A DNA stretch of 64,000 nt from CAIYUC01 sp963682005 (lineage in GTDB: Bacteria > Bacteroidota > Bacteroidia > Bacteroidales > FEN-979), in NCBI GenBank assembly GCA_963682005.1, contig OY820914.1, positions 434,001 through 498,000 of the forward strand, read 5' to 3'. The translations under genes were made by a program, and so were the position numbers. A model generated the notes under the pieces. It was not told the origin of the DNA and made no database searches. It was given only the letters and a program-made list of their open reading frames with translations. This document shows positions 36,801 through 47,000 of this stretch, in pieces. How positions within the stretch are numbered: the stretch's first letter is position 1; every line of letters begins with the position of its first letter.

Positions 36801-37595
36801 TCTGGGAATGCCGGCCCGGAGCTGGTGACCGTCCCGGTGACGGCAAACCTGGGCTCATCGACCTATATAGCCTGGACTGCCGAAGGCAACCTCTACCAGT
36901 ATGATGCCTGGATGATCGATGATATCGTGATCACGGGTCTTTCCAGCGAAAAAACATTGACATCAAAAGTATTTCTGGAGGGGTTGTACAATCCGGGGAC
37001 CGGCCTTATGAACAAAACACAGGATGTTTCCCCGGATGGCAATCTCCAGACCGATAAGTGGTCGCTCGATCATGCAGATACCCTCAGTGTCCTGCTGACA
37101 GGCACGTCAGATCCATGGCCCATCGTTTACCAGGCACACGGATTGTTTATAAACACTGACGGCACGATCACCATTCCCGGTATTCCTGCCAGTCTCAACG
37201 GAAATTATTATATCGTGGTCAAACACAGGCAGAGTGTTGAAACCTGGAGTGCTGAAGGCGGAGTATCATTCACAGGGAATTCCGTCAATTATGATTTTTC
37301 TGCAACTCCGGGACAGGCTTTTGGAAACAACCTGAAAAGGCTGGATGAAAGCCCCGGTTTTTACGGACTCTGGACCGGCGACGTGACAGGAATGGCATCT
37401 GAACAGGACGGTTATGTTGACATCTTCGACAACAATGCGGTCTTCAATGATTCGCAAAGCGGCAGGTACGGGTATATGACCGATGATATAACCGGCGACG
37501 GATATGTAGATATTTTCGACCTCGTACTGGTATTTAATAACATGCAATATGGGGCCGGGATGATCACTCCTTCCAATCCCGGCAAGAAAAAGTGA
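33858..37595 (+). CDS. Secreted VPS10/BNR-type beta-propeller protein with FnIII and dockerin-like C-terminus (1245 aa)
   Basis: Signal peptide at 1-20 (cut near INAQ). Residues about 115-770 hold repeated Asp-box/BNR motifs typical of VPS10/sortilin-like and GH74-like propellers, for example SPSGGMWQSTDAGQTW, GVFRSTDGGTSWSVL, FFRSSDGGITF, VWKSSDGGVTW and NIYKSTDKGLTW. About 776-866 is a fibronectin III domain (AATLNWTENSVATSWNIEL). About 870-1025 resembles the choice-of-anchor J / MAM-like jelly roll (WPICWTHQETGG, LDAWMIDDIVI-like end). Residues about 1028-1245 form a C-terminal module shared with the protein at 38038-47664. It contains YYIVVKHRQSVETWS and two dockerin-like loops (DGYVDIFD; DITGDGYVDIFD), and ends NPGKKK. 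The typical T9SS type A signature is absent. Substrate unknown; binding of glycans or proteins is inference. Confidence 0.85.
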   Translation: MKKLIPFLAMFVVVSLKINAQSTVAAKPSVNDTSRYPYWIEMMQDPTINFFKVQRAFNLYWKDRPITKGCGWKPFKRWEYMMLNRIHPDGTRPSPDETFQAYMKMNQGVKSSNGSWVSHGPSDIPAPGPAGYEGLGRLNVVAFHPTDANMIYVGSPSGGMWQSTDAGQTWISHTDQMPTLGVSAILVDKINPEIIYLGTGDRDAGDAAGLGVFRSTDGGTSWSVLNNGMGNVTVGKIIQHPANNQVLLAGTNGGVFRSVNGGTDWVLSYSGDFKDVLYKPGDPGIVYAAGGPNFFRSSDGGITFNQITSGLSGGQRAAIAVSVNNPAYVYLLVSDDNSGFKGLYRSIDSGLSFSLQSSSPNILDWSCDGSGTGGQGWYDLAIAANPNNANEIYVGGVDVWKSSDGGVTWTINSHWYGGCGVPAAHADCHFLGYSPVDGKLYAGNDGGIYTTSNSGATWIDHTVGLTIGQIYKIGQSQTDRNKVINGFQDNGTYTHLSSGWVATGGGDGMECAVDYQNGAYTYHTIYFGDIFRRYNNNNEFHVAGNGAFGIDESGAWVTPFLLHETNSNTMFAGYKNIWRGTNIRSNTPTWTKISNNLGGNNGTDLAVLEQSPANTGILYAARYDNTLFRTDNCMDLSPAWTDLTSHLPTAGMPTDLEAHPTDPNTVYMTMGNNIYKSTDKGLTWTDISMNLTGIHLNSVAYYKNSSEGLYVGSDAGVLYKDQNMSAWIMFSQGLPANGRVTEVEIFYDNDSITRDAICASTYGRGLWQSDMYRSNSNCPMPISLSATEITNVAATLNWTENSVATSWNIELGPAGFIPTGTPTRSGVTKPYVYTGLNPLTSYSYYVQSVCAPGIYSVWNGPFTFTTICYMSPLPYSQAFNTSSWPICWTHQETGGASSTLWAVSNSSNAGGTPYEMYLNWQSADPAIARLVSPLLETSGISQLNVTFRYFFDDWGPGVTMKLQSSSDGITWTDAGFSIISGSGNAGPELVTVPVTANLGSSTYIAWTAEGNLYQYDAWMIDDIVITGLSSEKTLTSKVFLEGLYNPGTGLMNKTQDVSPDGNLQTDKWSLDHADTLSVLLTGTSDPWPIVYQAHGLFINTDGTITIPGIPASLNGNYYIVVKHRQSVETWSAEGGVSFTGNSVNYDFSATPGQAFGNNLKRLDESPGFYGLWTGDVTGMASEQDGYVDIFDNNAVFNDSQSGRYGYMTDDITGDGYVDIFDLVLVFNNMQYGAGMITPSNPGKKK

Positions 37596-38037
37596 TTTGA
37601 GGAATGTAACTCCTTGATTAAAACTTTTCTCAGTTGCAGAAATCCGTAGGTTTTTTTTAGAAAAGACTTGCTTTCCCTTTTTCCATTTTGTATATTTAGA
37701 CTCAAATTTATCAGTCGGATTAATGTACTGTCCTCAACTGTTAATCCAACACTACCCTGTCTGAAACGCTGATCTGCGAATAATCTTCCTGCCAACCTTT
37801 TTCATCCGGCTTTCTTGCTTGTTCCGTTTGTTTTTTGTCTTTTGAACGATCCAAAATCAGATAAAAAATGAACTCTTCATTCTTCCTCCAGAATATGATT
37901 CCTGCCGGGCCGGCCCGATCTGATGCGCATAGCACCCTACATACATTTTTATTCCGGGGCGCCGGCATGATCATTCATCCTCTCATTGAGAAACGATTCC
38001 ATTTCATCACAGAGTTATTAACCAAACCCTCAATCGT
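37596..38037. other. Intergenic region without a supported gene
   Basis: About 440 bases between two plus-strand surface-protein genes. A weak 7-bp inverted repeat (37717-37723 with 37741-37747) is present. There is no T-tract terminator and no convincing promoter or RNA gene. A 77-codon minus-strand frame here has no recognisable features and was not called. Confidence 0.4.
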
Positions 38038-41000
38038 ATGAAAAGATCTTTACTTATTCTTATTGCACTGTCAATAAGTTGTTTCAGTTTCGGGGCATTG
38101 TCGGGCCTCAAGTTCATACCCGGCGACTATCCAACATTAGCAGCGGCGATTACTGATTTAAACTCCCAGGGGGTGGGTGCCGGGGGTGTCATATTTAATG
38201 TCGCAGGCGGGTATTCGGAGTCAACAACCGTCCCGTTGCTACTTACAGCCACCGGAACCTCCTCAAATCCCATTCTTTTCAGGTTAAATCCCGCAGCACC
38301 GGGCATCAATCCGCTTATTACACGAACGGATGCGGGAACTGTAGCAACAACGATCCTTGGAGCACAGGGAGATGCAATCATCATCTTCCAGGGATGTGAT
38401 TACGTAACCTTTGACGGGATTGATTTACATGCTGTAAACCAGGGAATCGAATACGGGTATTACCTGCGCAAAGTCTCGGGAACAGATGGTTGTAAGTTCG
38501 TAACGATTAAAAACTCCAACGTCACCATGACCAAAGGCACGAGCGGATATGTCGCCGGAATATATTCGTCGAACAACGATCCTGCCTCCCCAACCGGATC
38601 AGCCACCGGGATCACTGTAACCTCTGTGGGAGGAAGAAATGAAGGTGTATCCATCCTTAAAAACATTATCAGCAACGTTTTTGCCGGAATATTGGTCAGG
38701 GGGTACAACCATACTGTTTCTCCCTATGACTACCAGGATCAGAATGCAGTAATCGGAGCGAGCAATGCAGGGAATACAATCATGAATTATGCGGGGAACG
38801 TGAATTCCGCTTCCTACGGCGTTTACCTGATCTATCAGACAAGCCCGACAGTCAGCTTCAATACCATAAGCAACGCCGGGGGTGGAGGATCCAATGCAAC
38901 CTCAACGTTGTACGGCATATTCATGTCAACCTCCAATGCCGGCGGCAACATGGCCTTCAACAATAACAACATCACCCTGGGTCAGGGATCCACTTCATTG
39001 GCCAATTGTATACACGTCGCACCTGTCGGGACTTCCGTCACGATCAACAGCAATATCTTCAGCTATGGTACATTTGTTTCGACTTCGACATCCTACCTGA
39101 TCAATTGTAACAATGCAACGCCCGTTGTCACGATCGACGGAAACCTGACCAGCGGGTTGATCAATAAAACCGGGGTAGGACAGCTGGAGTGCCTGGATGA
39201 TATGGGCAGTCCGGGCGGAGGAACGCTCACTGTCAGCAATAACAACTTTTCAAATATCACCCTTGCAGGAGCCTCCCCTTTTTACGGGATCCGGGTCAAC
39301 ACCGGTACCAGCCAGGTTCAGAACATCACCAACAATACGATCATGAACATCAACGCGGGAACATCGCCTGTTTACGGGATCATGCAAGGTGGGGGTGCAA
39401 CTGGTTCACGCGTGAACCTGAATCTTATATCAAACATGACAGGTGGAGGTGCCATGTACGCTGTTTATTGCGGCCAGGGAATTCCGGTGACACTGGATGT
39501 CAACAATAATACGGTCAAGGACCTGATCACCACAGGAACATCCGTATCAGGTATTCATTGCATCCAGGGTCTGATGAACAGCATATATAAAAACAGCATC
39601 TGCAATTTAAAGTCGAACAACACAAACGGGGCGGCTTCCGGAATTTACATTGCCGGAGGGACAACGAACAACATTTCAAACAACTTTGTCAGTGTTCTCA
39701 ATGCCCCGATGACAACTGCCGCCAACCCTGTAGTCGGGCTGAATATCCAGGGAGGTTCGACAGCCAATGTATTTTTCAATTCGGTCAATCTTTATGCAAC
39801 CAGTTCCGGAGCCGTGTTCGGCAGTTCGGCCCTGTTTGCATCAACCACTGTCACGCTTGATCTCAGGAACAATATCCTTATCAACAAATCAGCGGCGATC
39901 GGAGGAGGCTACACTGTGGCTTACAGAAGGAGCACGACAAACCTGGCAACCTATGCAAACACCTCCAATAATAATGATTTATATGCAGGTATCCCTTCTC
40001 TTAATTATGTTTTGTTCTATGACGGAACGAATGCTTTCTCTACCCTTGCCGCTTACCAGCTATGGGTAGGACCCGTCCGTGATGCCAGCTCTTTCTCCGA
40101 GGACCCGCCTTTCGTGCTCACACCTTCCTGTGATCTGCATATGCAAACGACCGTGCCTACATTATGTGAGAGCGGCGGAGTTCAGGTTTTATTGCCTTTC
40201 CCGGTTACAGACGATATCGATGGCGATCCGAGGGCTATGCTTCCGGATGTCGGTGCGGATGAGTTTGCCGGGTTGAATCCCAGGTTACGCGTCATTACCG
40301 GATTTGTAAATGATACCCTGGGAACACCTGTTCCGGCACCCAACCTTTACATGATGGCTTATCTTGCCTGCAACCCAAGCGACACGCTTACCACCCTCAA
40401 TGGCGGAATTACCATTGACGGCGGAGGCGGTGGCGGCGGTTCCATAACCTATACGCTGCATCTCAACAACTTCCTCAATCCTCCTGCTTCGGGCGACCAG
40501 GTGTTCCTGTTTTTCCAGAATATTGAAACACAGGAATTCTCAAATGAAGTGGTGAGCATTACCCCGGATCCCATCATTTATTGCAATACCATTGTTCTTC
40601 TTAATCAACATGTTCATCTGCCATTTAAAACGTCCTCAGTTAAAGTTGTTATCCCTCCTCATAAAACGTTGATGATCCATTACACCTATGTGAACGGATG
40701 CGGGAACACCGATGTTTTTGAATGGAACGGGTTGCGCTGGGTGAAATTCAGGCAATGGAACTGGAACCATTATTGCACCTGGAGATACATCCGGAACGAC
40801 AGTGACAAACCGAAAGTCTATGTCATCCATAATGATGACGGCAATATCTATTTCGACCTCGCCATTACACCTGTTTATCATCCGACGACCCCAAGCAATG
40901 GCAATGAATTTGCGGTGATCAATTTCGGTTGGCGTGACCGTCCCCATGTCAATTGCGAATTCGGCAACATCAACTCAATAAATTATACATTTATCGACGG

Positions 41001-44000
41001 TGAAGGCACTTTCCTGGATCAATTCCCTGCACGGTTAGGCACTGATGGCGTCCAAAACCTGACCATCCAGTTTGAAAGTTACGATAACATTTTCTGGCAG
41101 GATATGCAGCTGATGATCGACCTGGAGAATGTCACCCAGCCGGGAACCCTGGAACTCTATCTTCCCGATGCCATTATCCCCTATACCACCGCATCGATTG
41201 CCCCGGGAGACACCGCTGCGTATTTTCATACGGGTGGAGTTCTTTTACCGGGAACACATTTACTGACATTAGCTGTTACCAGTGGGCTCTCAATTGGCCT
41301 GGACGGTTTGATATACACCTCGATCGTACCTGTTCCTGATCTGCCGTCAGTGCTTACCTTGCCGGTGTCGGAGGTAACCCCGACCAGTGCGACAAGCGGA
41401 GGAACTGTGACTTCCGAAGGTGGCGCACAGGTAACTGCCCGTGGGGTTTGCTGGAGCACTTCACCGAATCCGACGATCCTTGATGATCATACGACAGACG
41501 GATCCGGACCCGGAACCTATGTGAGCGTAATGACCCCTCTGCTGCCTTTGACAAACTACCATTACCGGGCTTATGCCACCAACCTGGCAGGAACGGCCTA
41601 TGGGGATGAACTTCTTTTCAGCACCCCGGTGGAGGAACATATCATCACAGGCATTATCACCGATTCCCTTGGAATGCCGGTCCCGCTTGAAGATATATAT
41701 ATGACAGCCTATACGCAATGTAATCCGGATGATACACTAAGCACCCTGAACGGAGGCATCATCCTTGACGGAGGGGGGACCGGCGGTGCTGTGAGATATA
41801 CCATCCACTGCAATAACTTCCTCCATCCGCCGAGTTCAGGAGAACCTGTTTTCATGAGCTGCATCATTACAGGCAACCTTACCTTCGATCCTGCAAAAGT
41901 TTACATCGATCCCGGGCTCCTTACCATCTATGACCCGAGTGTTACAGTACTGACCAGCGTTTACCTCGGGTATAATACGGCGTACACTACAGTCGATATC
42001 CCGGCAGGCCGGACACTTAAGATGCATTATACCAATGTTTACGGGTCCTGCGGGAATACCGACGTTTATATATGGAACGGATCTTCCTGGGTATTTTTCA
42101 GGGAATGGGACATTAACCAGTATTGCACCTGGAAATACATACGTAATGATGGCAGCACGACCATGAAGGTTAAGATCCACAATAACAGCAGCAGTGCCAT
42201 TTCGTTTGATCTCTTCCTCACCACTACCTACTATGCGACATCCCCCAGCAACAATTATCTATTTGCACATGTAGGTCTTGGCTGGAGAGACCGGCCTTCT
42301 GCAAGCTGCGAGTTTGCTGATATCCAGGGCCCGGACTGGACTGTCAATTATGTGGAAGGCGTTACACTGTATCAGTGCCCGCGAAGACTTGGTACCGATG
42401 GCGTTCAGAACCTCACGATCCAGTTTGAATGCTACGACAACATTTTCTGGGACGATATGGAAATGATGGTCGACCTGGTGAATGTCACTCAGCCCGGTAC
42501 GCTGATCCTGAACGTTCCCGATGCTGATAATCCTCTTGTGGTTGCAACGGTAAGCCTGGGAGATACCGCATGCTTCTTCCATACAGGAGGGATACACCTG
42601 CCCGGGCCTCACCAAATGACCCTGTCAGCGTCGGGTGGATTGTCAATAGGGCTGGATGCCTGGACATATTATTCTTTAGTGCCTGTCCCTGCCCTTCCTG
42701 TTGTGATAACGTCACCTGTATACGATATCACATCAACTAGCGCCTATTCAGGGGGCAATGTAACCTCTGAAGGCGGAGCACCTGTCACTGCCCGGGGTAT
42801 ATGCTGGAGCACATCCGCAAATCCCACGATCATTGATGATCATACCGTTGACGGATCCGGTCCGGGCGAGTTTACCAGCTACATGGAAACGCTGATCCCT
42901 TTGACAACATACCATTTGAGGGCTTATGCCACAAATCTTTCCGGGACTGTGTATGGCCAGGAACTCATCTTCATTACGATGCCTCCTCAGTTGCTGATCA
43001 CCGGTATCGTGAGGGATACCCTTGAAGTTCCCGTGCCACCTGATAACCTGTATATCATCGCTTACACCGAATGCAATCCGGACGACACGCTGACCACGCT
43101 GAACGGTGGCATCATCCTTGATCTGCTGGAACCCGGAAGATACACGGTTCTTGCCAATATGTTCGCCAATCCCCCGGCTATGGGGGAACGGGTATTCCTC
43201 AGTTTCCATAATACCGTAACCAATGAATTTATCCCGGGTATTGTGGTCATTACCGAACCTGCTAATTATTACGACCCAATTGTCAACCTTGTGTGTCATG
43301 TAAACCTTCCTTTTAAAACCTCCTCGATCCGGGTCACGATTCCTCCGCATACAACACTCGCGATACATTATACCTATGTAAATGGGTGCGGCAATACGGA
43401 TGTTATATCCTGGAACATGGGCTGTTGGTCAAAATTCAGGCAATGGAACTGGAACCACTATTGCACCTGGAGATATATCCGCAACGACAGTCACAGGCCA
43501 CAGATCTATGTCATCCATAATGATAACGGCAATATCTTCTTTGACATGACGCTCACACCAACATATCATCCCACCACACCTAGCAATAACAATGAATTTG
43601 CCCTGCTGAATTTCGGTTGGCGCGACCGGCCCAATACCAGTTGCGAGTTCGGGAATATTATCGGGGAAACTTATACGTATGCTGATTATGAGGGAGCTCC
43701 CCTATGCGGATTTCCATCACGTTTGGGGACTGACGGCGTTCAGAACCTCACGATCCAGTTCGAAAGCTACGATAATATCTTCTGGGATGACATGCAACTC
43801 ATGATTGACCTGGTAAATGTCACTGATTCCGGGTCTATTCTGCTCTATATCCCGGATGCTACTATTCAGTACTCATGGGTCCCAAAATCTCATGTGGGAG
43901 ATACGGTATGTTACGCCACCCCCGGAGGAATCCTTTTCCCGGGAATTCATACCATGACCTTGACGGCAACCGGCGGCCTGTCGATGGGAATTGACGGGTT

Positions 44001-47000
44001 GATATTTACCTCCCTCGTTACGCCTCCTGATGTTCCAACTGTTTCAACACTTCCTGTTACCGGCATCACCTCTAACTCTGCCATGAGTGGCGGGAATGTA
44101 ACCGCCACAGGTGGGGCACCCGTTACCGCCCGCGGTGTCTGCTGGAGCTTGTCTCCAAGCCCAACAATCCTTGACGATCATACCGTTGATGGATCCGGAT
44201 TGGGAGAATTCACCAGTTTCATATCTCCCTTACTGCCCCTGACCAATTATCATGTACGTGCCTATGCCACCAATCTTGCGGGGACTTCCTATGGGGAAGA
44301 ATTAACTTTCAGCACACTGGAAGAAGAGCGGATCATCACCGGTGTTGTCAGAGATTCCCTTGGTATACCTGTACCTCTTGAGGATATTTACATGGTCGCA
44401 TACACTCAGTGCAATCCGACAGATTCACTGAGCACACTGAACGGTGGAATTACCCTCGATGGTGGCGGAGGTGGAGGTGGATTGGTCACTTATACCGTTC
44501 ATTGCAACAACTTCCTTGCACCTCCTTCTGGCGGTGAACCTGTCTACCTGAGCTGTATCAACAGGAGCAACCTGGCGTTCGACCCCGCCAAGGTGATCAT
44601 TGATCCGGGTCTTGTCACAATCTACGATTTAGCAGTCAAATTCGTAAAGAGCGTTAATCTCGCCTCAAACACCCTATACACGACCGTTGATATTCCTCCA
44701 AACAGGACCCTGAAAGTGCATTATACCAATACCTACGGAGCATGTGGCAATACGGATATTTATGCCTGGAATGGATCTTCGTGGGTCTATTTCAGGGAAT
44801 GGGACTTCAATCAATATTGCACCTGGAAGTATATCACGAACGAAGGCAGCACAACCTTGTCCATCAAGATCCACAATAACAGCAAGAGTGCAATTGCGTT
44901 TGACCTTTATCTCACAACGACCTATTATGCGACTTCCCCAAGCAACGCATACGTTTTTGGTCATGCAGGGCTGGGCTGGCGTGACCGGCCATATGCAAGT
45001 TGCGAGTTTGCCGATATCCAGGCTCCCCTCTGGACCGTCAGCTATTTTGAAGGCGTAACCCTGGATCAATTCCCGCAAAGACTGGGTACTGATGGTGTTC
45101 AAAATCTAACGATCCAGTTTGAATGCTACGACAACGTTTTCTGGGACGATATGGAGATGATGGTCGACCTGGTGAATGTCACGCAACCCGGTACATTGAT
45201 CCTGAATATTCCGGATGCTGATATCCCGCTTGTGGTTGCAACTATCAACCCGGGAGATACCGCATGTTTCTTCCATACCGGCGGCGTTCATACGCCCGGA
45301 TTACATGTCATGACATTTACCGCTTCCGGCGGACTTTCGATGGGAATTGATGCATGGGACTATTACTCCATTATTCCAGTACCGGCTTTACCAACTGTAA
45401 CAACGGCACCGGTCACCGGGATCGCATCAACCCATGCAACAAGCGGAGGAAATGTTGTTTCAGAAGGCGGAGCTCCTGTGACAGCCCGTGGCGTTTGCTG
45501 GAGCATCTCCGTCAACCCGACCATCCTCGACAGCCATACGCATGACGGCATGGGTCCGGGTTTCTTCAGCAGTTACATGACCCCCCTGATACCAGCTACC
45601 ACGTATCATGTAAGAGCTTATGCAACGAATCTTTCAGGCACCGTCTACGGACAGGAACTCACATTCCAGACCCTGCCCGACATTGTCATCAGGGGGTATG
45701 TAAGCGATTCCACAGGTTTGGTGATTCAGCCATCTGCGTTATACATCATCGCATATACGGCTTGTAATCCAAATGACACCCTCACGACGCTTAACGGGGG
45801 GATCACATTTGAAACGGGAGGCGGACCGCCAAACTATGTGGTGCACTGCAATAACTTTTTGAATCCTCCATTACCAGGGGAACAAGTATTCCTGAGCTTC
45901 CACAACATCATGACGAATCAATTCACACCTGAAGCCGTGAGACTCAGCACTACAGGCATAATTACCATTTTCAATCCTGTGATCTGGTACCTGAGGCAAG
46001 TGCATTTGCCGTACAAGACTGCTTTCATCAAGGTCGTTATTCCACCGCATTCAACACTCGCCATTCATTATAAAAATGTCATCGGATGCGGAAATACGGA
46101 TGTCTTATTCTGGGATGGAATCCATTGGATCAAATACAGGCAGTGGAACTGGAATCATTACTGCATGTGGAGATACATACGTAACGACAGCAACAAACCC
46201 CAGATTTATGTGATCCACAACGACGACGGGAATATATTCTTCGAAATGATGATAACACCTGTTTACTATCCGACAACACCAAGCAACAACTATGAATTTG
46301 CCCTGGTTCCCTTCGGATGGCGTGACCGGCCGAATGTCAACTGTGAATTCGGGAATATTGTGGCCGTAAACTATTCATTCTTTGACTTTGAAAGTGCATC
46401 CCTTGATCAATTCCCGGCAAGATTGGGAGATGGCGGAGTTCAGAACCTCACCATCCAGTTTGAAAGTTATGATAACATGTTCTGGAGCGATATGAACCTG
46501 ATGATCGACCTTGTTAATGTTACTCAACCCGGCACGCTTCGACTGTATATTCCTGATGCTGCGATCCCGCTGACAACAGCGTTCATCAATCCGGGCGATA
46601 CGGCTGCATTCTTCAACACGGGCGGGATATTCACCCCCGGACCGCATACCATGATCCTGTCGGCACAGAACGGATTATCCATGGGAATGGATGCATTTAT
46701 CTACACCTCAGGGATCCCGGTCGCCGAAACTCCAATCGTTACAACGTCCCCGCTCACTGACATAACGGACCATTCTGCTGTATGCGGGGGCAACGTTATC
46801 TACCAGGGAAGCACGCCCGTCAGCGCCCGCGGTGTTTGCTGGAGCATGTGGTTCAACCCGACAATTCTTGACGACCACACTGTTGATGGTTCAGGAGGAG
46901 GAGCCTTTGCAAGTTTCGTGTCACCACTATTGCCTTCCACAATGTACCATGCGAGGGCATATGCCACCAATATGGCCGGTACATCGTACGGTGAGGAATA

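Noticed and set aside
37741..37974. 77-codon minus-strand frame between the two beta-rich giants
   Set aside because: No signal peptide, family motif or promoter; treated as chance.
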